Translations under genes and position numbers: made by a program | Source: Penicillus capitatus | Lineage: Eukaryota; Chlorophyta | NCBI GenBank assembly: GCA_965649825.1 | Contig: OZ287694.1 | Location: 1,178,001 to 1,242,000, forward strand | DNA length: 64,000 bases | Reading direction: 5' to 3' | The notes under the pieces: generated by a model | Database searches by the model: none | What the model was told of the DNA's origin: nothing | Seen by the model: only the letters and a program-made list of their open reading frames with translations | In this document: positions 21,853-33,030 of the stretch, piece by piece | Numbering within the stretch: the first letter of the stretch is position 1 | Layout of the letters: each line of letters starts with the position of its first letter

Positions 21853-24775
21853 TCACAAAGACGTAAGATGTGGCGGTCGATGGGATGCTCTACACTCAAC
21901 ACGGCTCTTCACCGTATTCTTTCGATTCTTTTTGAAGAGATGCACTCTACCTGGATGCGTTTCACATGGCCAGCAAGACATCCATGAGGTCCAGTGCTGT
22001 ATAACCAAGTCGGGGGGTGCAAGTTCGTTAGGTTTAGGTAAACGATCTCCTTCGCCTCTCGAACGTATTTTGGTCTTCTTTCCTGAGACAGAACAGCCAT
22101 CCTGACCATGCTTGCTGATTTCATTGTTTGTGACCCGTGCATTGATCTGTTGTGATGAACTCTGCCCTGTTGGATGTAAGGTCGTCCATGAACACGGAGT
22201 TGTAAATGTAGGCTCTTCTGTCCGCCGATCAAAATGAGGCATCCATCGATGCGCCTGTAATTTCGGAGATCTCTCGCGGGAGCCGTGATCCTTGCCTAAA
22301 ATCGAGCGCATTGTCCCGAGGTGTGGTGTGAGAGAAGATAGACTGGAAGTGTCTGAGGAGCTGTCTGGTTTGGAAGAGATGAGGCTGAGCCACCATGTCG
22401 CCCACTTGAGACACCATCCTCGACGGATCCCTCGAATACAGCAGCTGCCTAAAGACAGGGCGCGTCTGTCTGCTAAGACGACAGTGCGGTATTCCTACCT
22501 GTGACGAAGATGGCGATAACCATAGCTATTAGGATGAGCATCCGTGACCAGCACTTGTGCACGAACAGGCAAAACACGTTGAAAATATTCGGACAGTAAT
22601 CGGAGCAGGAAAGGGAAACGGGTTCGCGGCCAGGGCCATTGCCGTCTTGAGGTGTTGGGTTCTGTGGCAGCTCCTCGAATTCGGTCTGTCCCACCGAGAA
22701 CGTGACGTTTTGCTTATCCAATTCCTCACCCTGAAAAAAAGCGGCGTCAACGAACCCGTCTGCGAAGATCTCTGTCAACGAGAGAGGAACGAAGAGTGAT
22801 CCAGCACGTCAGGTTTTCTCTTTGACTGGCCGTCGCCATTTGAATGAGATATGCGGGAAGGACTCGTGTGCTCTGAGCGTCGATGAAGGCTTTCTGCGCA
22901 GGAGACGACAACACGCCGCTGCTGCAGTTGGTCACCTGATCGCGAAATGTCCTCGACGATGCCGACCGAGCGTAAGGGAGAGAACCGTGACGGTGTACTC
23001 GGCCGAAATGTACCCGATGTTTCGAATCTGGACGTGAAGATAGCCGCGATCCGAGAGCGACGCAAACGCGCCTTCGCCACACGTCACGTTGTTGAAACTG
23101 CACACCTCGGCTGATACGATTTCTCCCGGGCTGGTGTGGATGACGAATCGTAAGTCATCGGCCGCGGCAGTCAGTGTGATCACGGAATTGCGAATTCCGA
23201 AGACGGGAAACTCCAACACAATGATTCCGCCACTTTGGCCTGTGCTCTACAGCACCGCCTTCGTATCGAGTGCGCCACAAAGATGTCGAGACTTGCGCGA
23301 TGGTGGATCTCGCCGTGTAGCGCGTAACGAGGTAAAGGGGTGTCTGTCCCTTGGAGATGCGATCGAGATCTTCGTTATATCGATCGTGTAGCTGATTGGC
23401 GAGACAGGTGCCAACGGGACGTGCGCAGCCATCTGTCTGAAAACGGAATGCCGAAAACGATGTGCCGATCTTGTTGCATTCGTTTCCTATATATGCAGAC
23501 CATCGTGCGCTTCATCTCGTTGCCGTCGATGTGCAAACCGTCAAGCGAGATTTGCGTCTTGTCGATGAGCATCCACTCTTCGTGGTTACTCGATAGCGCC
23601 ACGGCAGGATCTGCTCCTGGCGGAAAGGGAATCATGAGCATCTTGCCGCTACAGAAAGGCGCAGCAGTGAAGGGTGCGAAATGGAGAAACGTTTATCGAT
23701 TCTTGCTTGAGAGCCGGCGGATCGGTGTAACCGGCCAGATCGCCGAGGAGCTCTGCCTCGACGGTGTTATTCGCATTTTTCTTGATCGGATCGGATGGCC
23801 GAAGTTTCAAACGCTCTTCCCCGATCGATTCGTTTCGTTGGCGATCGGAGATTGCGATCTCGATCACGAAATCGATCGACGATGTGCCCACCTCGAAGCC
23901 CTTAACCTCTTTCATGCCATCCACGATCGAACGGAGACGGACGATTACTTGATACCACAAGGGATCGAGAAAGAGACAGTGGGCGGAGGACGGATTCGAA
24001 TCGAAGAAATTCCAACCCCCGTCAAAGAAATCGCAATTCAGGTTTGCTCTCGTCCGCTCGTCGAGTGAACCAAACGTATCGCTGATGACTTGACTGGAAG
24101 TACAGGAGCAGCAGAATCCTTGACTGTCGGCGACGCGTTGGCCCTCTAGATAGTACCAACCGCATGTCGGCGTATCATCGAAATCTCCGTCCTACGATGA
24201 AAGGGCATCCATCACTCGATCGAAACGGACATCGTCTGCGGGCACATCACAAGACGAGACCCCACTATGCACCACTTCTTTGGGTTGAGAATTGAAAGCT
24301 TGGACGTAAGTGAGTGGATAGACCGCATAGACAGGCGATTTCGTGAGCGACAGGACTAGCGTCTGGTTCAGATCTCGACAGTCGCAGCTGACGTCGGCGG
24401 CGTAGTCGCAAGGACAAGGACAGGTTGTACTGAAACGCAGAGAGGAGTGATTTCAGGGACGTCTGGCGGCCATACCTGCCGATGCACGTGAGGTCAAACT
24501 GTAGGTTCTCCGTTTCGAGCTCTCGACCACCCTCCACCGCAACGGTCACAACGAGCTTCTCCTCGCAAGAGAGATCCTGGCCAGCAATGCTCGCATCCTT
24601 GATTGCTAAGTCCAGAAGTAAGCCGCCATGTCAAGGTGCATTCAGCCACGATCACCGTTCCGTCAAGCACGCAGCGTTCGAGTTTGCTGCTCGAGATCAC
24701 CGTCGCCAGTACTTCCTCCCGATGCGATAAGCAGACGAGGATGATAACGACGTTAAGAATGGCACCGAGCGTCAT
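21853..24775 (-). CDS. HAP2: Gamete fusogen HAP2/GCS1
   Basis: About ten exons. ATG at 24773-24775 begins a signal peptide (MTLGAILNVVIILVCL). The ectodomain shows the HAP2-GCS1 signature in order: LSCEEKLVVTVAVEGG, TTCPCPCDYAADVSCDC, SQGFCCSC, SSAHCLFLDPLWYQV, AELLGDLAGY, MLMIPFPPG, WMLIDKTQISLDG|NECNKIG, CLANQLHDRYNEDLDRI, TPLYLVTRY, SGGIIVLEFPVFGIRNSV, DLRFVIHTSPGEIVSAEV, VQIRNIG, VTNCSSGVL, then CPNIFNVFCLFVHKCW before one membrane span (MLILIAMVIAIFVT). A cytosolic tail of about 200 residues follows, starting with clustered cysteines and rich in Ser and basic residues, as in Chlamydomonas. HAP2 merges gamete membranes after adhesion, so its presence implies a sexual cycle. An upstream ATG at 24919 joined by an intron would add about 30 residues but leaves 15 bp to the GPI stop. 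Confidence 0.93.
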
Positions 24776-24934
24776 GATAGAGACGATATCGATCGCTCGA
24801 AAGACGAAAGCAATCGGTTTGCCTCGATGAAACCGACGACGCGATCTTTGCTACCAAGCCCATTACACAGAATATATGCAATCCATGCTCCCACCCGTAC
24901 GTACCATGCACGCAGGCATGAATGCAAAGAATTT

Positions 24935-27003
24935 TTACTCTTTAGATTTGAGAATGTCGACTGGGAAAACGTCTCTGGGTTCCGGATAGAGAACCTGCGT
25001 CTTGCCTTCCAAGTATTTGTTCATGAGTTTCGTGGTCGATGCGTTGAATCCGTCACCGGTCACCACTTTTCTGTTCTTCGTGCGTGTGGCATTGATGGTC
25101 GTTCGCACACGTCCAGCCAATACTTTGCCGAGTTCCACTCCCCATTGATCGAAGGAGTTAATGCCCCACAGAAATCCTTGCACGGCAACGCGATGTTCAT
25201 ACAGAGCCAAGATCTGGCCTGTGGTATACGCCGTCAATTCTGGCAACATGATGGATAGCGACGGTCGATTTCCTCTAAAGGTCCTATGCGGAATCAAGTA
25301 GTCTGGCACATTCTCGGATCTCAGTTGAACAGCATCCTTGCCATAAGCCAAGGCATCCGTCTACAATCGGCATTTTGGAGAGGTCAAAGGTATGGTGATG
25401 CCGTACCTGAGCAAAGAAGTTGCACATGAGTTCGTCATGGTTCGAGACGATTTCGTCCTTGAGATAGACGCTTTGTTGCGATCGGACGATGCCGATGAAC
25501 TCGCAAGGGACGACGCGCCCTTGATGGATGAGTTGATAGAAGGAATGCTGTCCATTTGTCCCAGGCTCTCCGAAATCGATCTCGCCCACATCGTAAGACA
25601 GCGGATGACCCGTAATGTCTACGCCTTTTCCGTTCGACTCCATGGAGACTTGCTGAATGTGTGGTGCCAGCTTTGACAAAGCTTGACAGTAAGGGAGAAT
25701 GGCACGGGTGGAGTATCCCAGGAATGTTGTATTCCATACACCCAACAGACCCAGAATGACTGGAAGGTTCTGCTCGAAAGGTGCTGCGACAAAGTGATCG
25801 TCGACATCGTTGGCTCCTCGCAGAAAATCGACCATGATATCGAATCCATACTGTAGACAAAGAGGCAGCATTCCAACAGCACTGCAGACAGAATAGCGGC
25901 CTCCGACCCAATCCCAGAAGCCAAAGGCATTCTCTGGATCGATGCCAAACTTCTTGACGAGACTCAGATTGGTGGATACCGCCACCATGTGTTTGGACAC
26001 TGCCTCTTCGCCCAGACCCTCAACGAGCCATGAACGCAGTGTTCGAGCGTTGAGCATGGTCTCAGCGGTGGTAAATGTCTTGGAAATGATGACAACAAGG
26101 GTGTCCTCTTGGTTGAAGCCTTTCAAGGCACGAGCTACGTCGATGGGGTCGACGTTGGCTAAGAAACGCAGACAGCGGCCATCTGCGGCGGCTGCGGATT
26201 TCTGTTCGGTCCGAAGGGCAGTGTGGACGAAGAGAGGACCCAAGAAACTCCCACCGATGCCCACCGCCACCACGTTCTTGAGCGGCTTTCCTGTCACGCC
26301 CAGCCACTCTCCGTTTCTCACTTTTTCGCTAAAAGACTTGATCTTGTCGAGCACTTCCCACACTTCTGGCACCACATTCTTTCCCTCCACAAAAATCTCC
26401 TGCATTGCATTGCGGCGTCCACCCCACATCGACACCCTGTCTCATCTACGCGCCTGATCACGACGCGCACGGGTAGCGATGTGCAGAACAGGACGGACTT
26501 CTGTGGAGTTGATGGACTCGCCAGAGTACATCGCATCGATCTTCTCCTTTAGCTGAGCACGTTCTGCCAAATCAAATAGGAGCTGTCATTCCACACAGCT
26601 CTCAACAGATGACTCTCCGTGTGGCATCTACACTCGCCTGCATCGTACGGTCCGTCACTCTTTGACGGCAAAAGTCCAAATAGATGCCATTGTGTTCTTT
26701 GATGAGCATGTCTGTGCGTTCATCGTCCATCAAAAGATCTTTGAGATGCCTGCAACGTTACAGACAGAGTGATAGAAGGTGTGTCATAGGTGCACTGGTC
26801 ACTGTTGGTCAATCTCAGCGACATGTTCACGCAGGGCCTGCCACTCCAAGGCATAGGCGATCGCCCCTTGTGGTGCCTCCTCTTCCTACGCGATGACCTC
26901 ACCTTTGACACGACGCGCCACGAACGAACTTTCTTCGCGTGTGCCGGTGAAGATAACTTCTCCTATACGGCAAACAGGTGAACGTTTGGATCCCTGTTGG
27001 CAT
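24935..27003 (-). CDS. GPI: Glucose-6-phosphate isomerase
   Basis: Six or so exons; stop at 24935-24937. Family motifs: [83 protein letters not shown] (catalytic Glu and His region) and [14 protein letters not shown]. The large exon 25336-26435 is joined upstream to pieces carrying [28 protein letters not shown] and [13 protein letters not shown]. It interconverts glucose-6-P and fructose-6-P. The 5' end is uncertain. The model from the ATG at 27001-27003 gives an Arg/Ser/Thr-rich leader ([20 protein letters not shown]) that could be a plastid transit peptide, and its first intron would be only about 36 nt. HAP2 follows 159 bp downstream on the same strand. Confidence 0.9.
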
Positions 27004-27399
27004 TTGGACTCACCATGTCGAGGGTACTCACAATCTGCCCGACTTTTCTTTGCGCGTAGATTCTGGTCCTACAGAGGTAGCTCCAGGTAGTCCACATATG
27101 CGTCGTTGGCGGTACGCTGGACGGCGATGGTAAGTCGGAAGAGGATTGATAGAACGTCCGCGTAAGCGACAGAAGGACAGGACCGGTTTCCGAGCACAGA
27201 AGACGTTGGAATGGCGAGTACAGAGACCGTACGTGGCCATGTCCTTTTCCCACGCGGTCGGCGGATCTTGACGGTCTGTCCGAGAGACGCAAATCAAGGT
27301 ACATGATCGTCAGTCACGTCACAATTGTTCTTGCGTCGCCTTGTCTAGCTCCGCTTACTCGTTGCGATTCGGATCTGTTGACGCCAAATTCTTCTTTCG

Positions 27400-28809
27400 A
27401 TGCCGCGACGTTACGTACCCGTAAAGCTAGAAGGGTACGAAGTTTCGGATCCGGCCCGCGCCTACCTCGGCGAAGGAACTTACGGCACAGTCTTCCTGGC
27501 GCGAGACACGGCAACGGGAGAGTGTGTTGCAATCAAGCAGCACCATAACATCGTGAGCATCGCCGAAGACCGATGCGGACGCTGACGTCGAACGACACAA
27601 ACACAGGCGCATGAGAAGGGCATTCCGTCGACCGTGCTCCGCGAGGCGACGTTTCTCAAGCTGCTCAAGAACTCGCCGCACGTCGTCAAGTGAGCTCCGC
27701 CATTCCGATGGCGACGGTGTCCGTCGGCGCGCTGACCTTCCTTGTGCATACAGGCTGCATAACGTGATGCACGTCAAGTCGAACGGAGGCTCGAGATCGC
27801 CGACGAGCGTCATGGTGAGGATCTTGTGTAAAACAGCCTTTCATCGATCGTGTGTTTTACAGATCTTTGAGTATCTAGACTGCGATCTGAGCGTCTATGC
27901 GAGAACACACCGCCCTCTTCAATTCGACATCATTAAGGTCCGCCAGAAGCACCTCTACCACGGTCATAGAACGCGATCTTCTGCAAACAGAGGATCATGT
28001 ATCACGTCCTTCTAGGACTGCACCACTGTCACTCGATGCGCCTGATGCATCGAGACCTCAAGCCGCACAACATCTTGATCGACACAACAGATGCCGAGAG
28101 ACCGATCGCAAAGCTGGCGGATTTTGGATTTGGGCGCACGTTCTCCACGCCCATTCGCCAACTGACCGAGGAGGTGTCTCGCTTGACCGCCCTTTCCCAG
28201 TGGCAGTCTGTCTATGTCCGCAGATCATCACCCTCTGGTACCGCCCACCGGAGGTGCTGCTGGGATACGAGGGGCACAGTCCGGCCGTCGATATCTGGAG
28301 CTCCGCGTGCATCTTCTCGGAGCTCTGCGAGAGTGTGAGGCCATCGTCTCCCGCCAGTTCGGTCGCGCATGTCTTTCCTCCAGGTGACGCTCTTCAGGGG
28401 CGACTGTCAATACGACCAGCTCATTCAGATCTTCCGTCTCCTGGGCACCCCGACTCTCAAAGAATGGAACGCGCCTTGTCTCTGCGAACATTGGCACGAG
28501 TATCCAGATTTCAAGCGCCAGAAGCTGGCTGACACGATGAAGGCGACCCCTCCAGACGCCATCGATCTGCTGGATATCATGCTGGTCCACAATCCAGCCC
28601 GGCGTCCCACCGCCGAGGCCTGCTTGCGTCATCCCTACTTCGCATCGATCTTCAAGGAGAGCGATCTGAAAATGAAACCCCTGCTGCCGAAGGACATTCT
28701 TGGACCCAAGCCGAAGTCCACCAAAGCAGCATCAGATCCTGCCATACTCGCGTCCTCAAGTTTTAACAGATGCCATGGAGTCCTTGGTCCGTTCAACGTC
28801 TCGAAGTGA
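27400..28809 (+). CDS. Cyclin-dependent kinase with PSTVLRE helix, copy B (core, diverged)
   Basis: Same seven-exon structure as copies A and C, same orientation as C. The start ([20 protein letters not shown]) and glycine-loop exon are the most changed (A and C read [13 protein letters not shown]). [46 protein letters not shown] and the FNVSK tail are intact. Homology to A and C extends from about 27175 through 29150 only, so this copy lacks the ACGCGT minisatellite, the 127-aa gene and the PAN gene. It looks like an older or independently moved duplicate, and appears functional. Confidence 0.85.
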
Positions 28810-30680
28810 TGCTGTCGCATCATCCATCAGCGATTGAGTAACCGATACCTTGAACACAGAAAAAGCTTGACTATTGAAGAACTCATCACGTACGATGAAA
28901 CAGACTTTTGCAGAAACAACGCATCTCCATTGTCTGATTCTGGAACTAATGGAGTGTCGATGGAATCTGGCTTAGTAATGATACCCGAACGCGTTGAAGA
29001 TTAGACAATCCTAGACAACTGCGCCCCATCCGGACACAGCCCAAACAAATCTGCTGATAGACACCTCCTGTTTTAAACTCAGTTTCGATTATCGATGGAA
29101 GATCGTCCAACCTACAATCGTCACGCCGTTTCGATCATCTTCGACGTACGTCACCGTCGTTATCTGTCACATCGCGTATCGGAACGATTACTTCAGCATA
29201 ATTGCATACTGCTCTTGTAACTGCATTTCGTTTCTCAGCTGCGTTTCGCCTATTAGAAACGCACGAACCGGATCGCACGGTGACCTCTTTTGCGCCAAGC
29301 GCTTTCGATAGGTTTCACCTTGGCAAGCGACGGACAACGTCTGTTATAGATCCTATTGTGTTTCTATGAGGCTCCGCTTCCGTGGACTCGTCTGTTCAGT
29401 GTTCGCGTCGTCCTAATCTACCCCCTTGTGAACGCATTGCTTTCGTTTTTTGTTGAGCGTTATATCTTCGGGAATACGTGCAGTAGGTTATTTGCAGAAG
29501 TTGTTTAACGACGAATCCAGCCCTAATTCGCACCGTTCATACAGTTCGAGCTTTATTTTTACCCCCTATTGCATTATTTGAGAGAAAACGACCGTCACGG
29601 GAAGTCAATACAGCGTCAGGTCTTCAAACGGATCCAACGTTGTGATCGTTGCTTCGACGACGAAGCAGAAGACGACCCACCTGTCAGTGCGTTCAAGAAC
29701 AGGAAAAGGGCACGATCGAACAGAACGAAAGGCTCTACTGGACAAAGCGTAGAACGCACTCGATACAGAAACTTGTTCGCCTATTATCGATAACAGACCG
29801 TTTGGCTTTACTCGATTCTCTGCCTAGCACGCAATGATTGGCCATCGCCGTTCTGTCCTCTGTTAAACCTCAGAAAAGCAGAAAGAGGTTGGTCCCGGAA
29901 GAAGGAACGACTTCAATTCAGTTTCGTCGCCGCTTAGGAATGCGATTCGGAAGAAGGAGCATCTTTCGCGAATGAGGGGTCGACGACACAAAGAGAACAG
30001 TCTAACCTCTTCTTCGTTTGCTCCCGGCATATGATGCCACCCTGTTTGCAGTAAATGAAATTCTTTGCTTTGTCGGGCGGTCCTTGAACAGAGACCACTC
30101 ACAACTTAAGAGTGCTGAACGCGGAAGAATCTTCTCTGCTTACCGCAAGCTCGTCACTGTGGTGCATGTCGTCGGTGTCAGTGTCACGTACCTGTCCAAC
30201 GAAAATCCGATGCGCCGAATACTCATCGATTCATTCGTAAACATGCTTTTGAACTCACAAGGCGGGTGCATTGGGAGGACGACGGAACTGTCGACGATGG
30301 CGAAGACTGACTGCTGCATCGATGAGACAACTTTGGTGTTTCAACATCATATGTCTGCGAAGGAGGATTCGACTTAATTCGATTCGTACACGGCGACATC
30401 GATTTCCGCACTTGGACAGTCGAGAGACATGTCGATCTCTCTTCGGATAGCGATTTGATTTTCGAACGCACCTACCTGTGCGTAATGAATCTTCGTATGG
30501 GAGATGGAAGTGCGTTGTTGTCCGGGTATACATCCTGTGTTTGGTTACATGGAGAAAACGCTTGCTTGATCTTCCGTCGGATTTGATCACCGATCGTCCA
30601 TATAAACAGGATGTTTAAGATACAAAAACAGATCTCTCAAAACTGCGAGTTCTTCGAGAGTCCCAGTCGTCCGAAAACGA
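28810..30680. other. Long unassigned region downstream of CDK copy B
   Basis: 28810-29150 is the shared CDK 3' flank. Beyond it, two plus-strand stretches look possibly coding but could not be closed into a gene: about 29600-29790 (RQVFKRIQRCDRCFDDEAED, charged) and 30330-30590 (FVHGDIDFRTWTVERHVDLS). No family match. Confidence 0.3.
30598..30609 (+). promoter_or_regulatory. TATA-like element
   Basis: CCATATAAACAG about 75 bp upstream of the ATG at 30681, a spacing similar to the TATA of the right PAN gene. Confidence 0.4.
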
Positions 30681-31164
30681 ATGAACGGGATCAGGATTTC
30701 AGCGACGATTGCCTCAGTCGACGCTGCTTTGTTTCGCGAGCAATTCAGCAGCATGTCATATAGGTGAGATCTTGGCGTGTTTGTTTGGCCCTTTTAGCTT
30801 CGCGACTTGTCACCATCTGCACGAAGAAGTCAGACAAACAGCCGGACGAGCCGATCGTTTCCCGAAGGAAGCGCAGCGTCCCTTGACAACCATCTATCTC
30901 ACGAGGGCAGAGATACCTCGGCGCCATTCTACGATTCGCCTTACCGACCTCGCGCGTTCGGTTAATCAGCAAGTCATGAAGAAACCCGTGTTCCTTCCTC
31001 GGGAATCAGTTATTGAAGTCAGGCGTCGATTTTGTGACTCGACGATGGCGGTCTGGCCGAACGGCAAGACGGAGAGAGTTCACTGTCTTCACCTCAGTCG
31101 GACGAGAACCGCAATAATTCTATCCACGGACCTAGTAGAACCCATCAGTGTTCTTGGGCGCTGA
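30681..31164 (+). CDS. Hypothetical 149-aa protein next to the right repeat arm
   Basis: Two-exon model: ATG 30681-30763 (MNGIRISATIASVDAALFRE), 34-nt intron 30764-30797 (GTGAGA...TTTTAG), then 30798-31164. The polypyrimidine tract and acceptor are good, and exon 2 is a long open frame with natural-looking composition (LPRESVIEVRRRFCDSTMAV). No domain is recognised. It ends about 45 bp before the inner boundary of the right arm. The intron is shorter than most here but similar in size to the one proposed in the DCD-kelch gene. Confidence 0.45.
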
Positions 31165-31461
31165 AATCCCTCCACTGCGTACAAATTCAAACACCAATCT
31201 CCTCTACCTATCACGACGAGTTGGATAGACACTGTGAGACTGCGTCGAGCTGTGATCGCCCTGTCGGAGTCTGCGCCGCTCGAAAGCAGTCGTTTCTTAA
31301 CGCGCTCCTGCGCCTTTGGATTTCCAGGCGTGCAGCACCTGACCATTCATCTACAATGATCTATCTCGTTACATACACAGTTGGACAGGTTGGACATTTG
31401 GGTATCAAGCTACAACTAGGTAAGAACGAACGGACAGCACGCTCATGTGTTGCAGTGCTGT

Positions 31462-31832
31462 CTACGCAGTGGCAACGGTGTTTACCGTGCCAGATATCCA
31501 GCCTGGAGCTGGAATGAGTTCACTCACCTCAGACAATTCACACACATAGTTGCCGGTATCATAAGACCACATATTGCACTCTGCAACGAAGAATTGACTA
31601 GAATCAAAGACAGTTGGAACTCACCTGTATAGTCATAACACAGATAGCAGCATTCAATATAACTGGCGACGTTTTCTGAGTAGAAAGGATTTACAAATCT
31701 CGCGTCGTAGATTGGTCTACACTCTTGAGCACTGGCTCCCTGAAGCAACAGTCAACGCATTTAGTGTTCGAAGGTCGCGTGGCTCACTCCCATGACGACG
31801 AGGACAGTCAAGAAAACCGCCAAGAGCTTCAT
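31462..31832 (-). CDS. Small secreted PAN/apple-like cysteine-rich protein, right copy
   Basis: Exons 31832-31788, 31739-31625 and 31580-31462; introns of 48 and 44 nt at the same positions as the left copy; 92 aa. The signal peptide MKLLAVFLTVLVVMG-GASAQ differs from the left at one residue. Exons 2 and 3 differ at 37 residues, yet all six cysteines, MWS and APGWISG are kept and exon lengths are identical with no gaps. Intron 1 differs by 1 of 48 nt and intron 2 by 2 of 44. Upstream is a good TATA box (31921-31929). The gene looks intact and probably expressed. Confidence 0.78.
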
Positions 31833-31920
31833 GATGGGAATCTACGTCAGACGACGCTTCTGAAGAGTCAAGCGACACAAGACAAAAGCGCAGAAGAACA
31901 AAACAACGGAGTACTCTTGG

Positions 31921-31929
31921 CTTTATATA
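31921..31929 (-). promoter_or_regulatory. TATA box of right PAN gene
   Basis: TATATAAAG on the minus strand, 89 bp upstream of the ATG. The equivalent left-arm sequence is the broken GTACATAAG. Confidence 0.6.
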
Positions 31930-31967
31930 CCCATTCCGTGCTATTTCAGACGGGACTGAATCGTCTG

Positions 31968-32262
31968 ATCGCAAAACCGAGAAACGTTTTCAGACAGCAC
32001 GACTACGCGAAGCTTCATCAGACAGCACTGATTCAACTGATCGCAGAATCTGATTTCGACGGCATGCGATCTCGACCGAGAAACGTTTTCAGACAGCACG
32101 ATTGTTTTGATCGTAGTTTCGTCAGACTGCACTGATTCAACTGATCGCAAAATCTGATTTCGACGGCATGCGATCGCGACCGAGAAACGTTTTCAGACAG
32201 CACGACTGTTTTGATCGTAGTTTCGTCAGACTGCACTGATTCAACTGATCGCAGAATCTGAG
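31968..32262. repeat. 104-bp tandem repeats, right arm
   Basis: Two full units and one shortened unit of the 104-bp repeat, inverted relative to the left arm, each with the AAACGTTT palindrome. One unit fewer than the left array. Confidence 0.88.
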
Positions 32263-32542
32263 GCGACGGGGATGCTGTCGCGCGATCTTAACTGTCACAT
32301 CACACACGTCTTGGAGACGGTGACGGGCGTAGGCAGAACGAGACTTTGGTGTGACTGGTACGTTTCTTTTAAGTCACACTGTTCCGGTTCTAACATCAAA
32401 ACCAATCATTGAAGTCGTCTGTGTTGGTCGAATCCTCGGCCCCATCGGAACACGAGATCAAGATGAGTTCGGCGACAACAGATAGACGACAGCAGAATCG
32501 GACAGAGGAATGAATGCGTCTGTTCCTGATGGTCGTGATGAG

Positions 32543-33030
32543 TCAATCTGCATCGGCGATCACGTCGAGTATGTCCGCGGGGATCCTCACTGATAGCACA
32601 CGCATCATCAGATCGCACAGAGCCCAGTCAATCAAGGACCTGTACAGGCAATCGAGAGCACTGGTATCCCAAACAGTAATGACAGGCTGATTCTGTAACT
32701 GGCTGTCTGCCAGAATAACTCCAAACTCACGTCGAGGCAGAATACGTCTGCGGCCACCTTGCACACTGGCGTCGTGTCTCTCGCGGACAGGTCAGCGAAG
32801 CATTTTCCGAGCAGACACACGGATCGAGCAAAGATGCTTTCATCAACAGCGATGCGTCTACGGTAAGGGACGGACTGCGATCCGATTTCCGAGAAACGGC
32901 GAAGCACGCAGCAGCATCTTTAGGTCGAAGGAACGGATCGATGATGCGTCCAGGTCCCTGCCCTGTGGCCATCCCACTTCTGCATCGCTGTCGTTCGGAC
33001 GATCTGCTCTGAGAATTCATCGCGCTTCAT
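32543..33030 (-). CDS. Orphan 127-aa protein, right-arm copy
   Basis: Mirror of the gene at 6955-7442. ATG at 33028-33030 (MKRDEFSEQIVRTT), the same two introns, ending ILDVIADAD. Splice sites and frame are conserved across the arms although alternative frames acquire differences. No family is recognised. Confidence 0.5.

Noticed and set aside
21604-21987. 127-aa plus-strand ORF between kinase and HAP2
   Set aside because: Overlaps the HAP2 cytosolic tail exon on the other strand and shows no domain.
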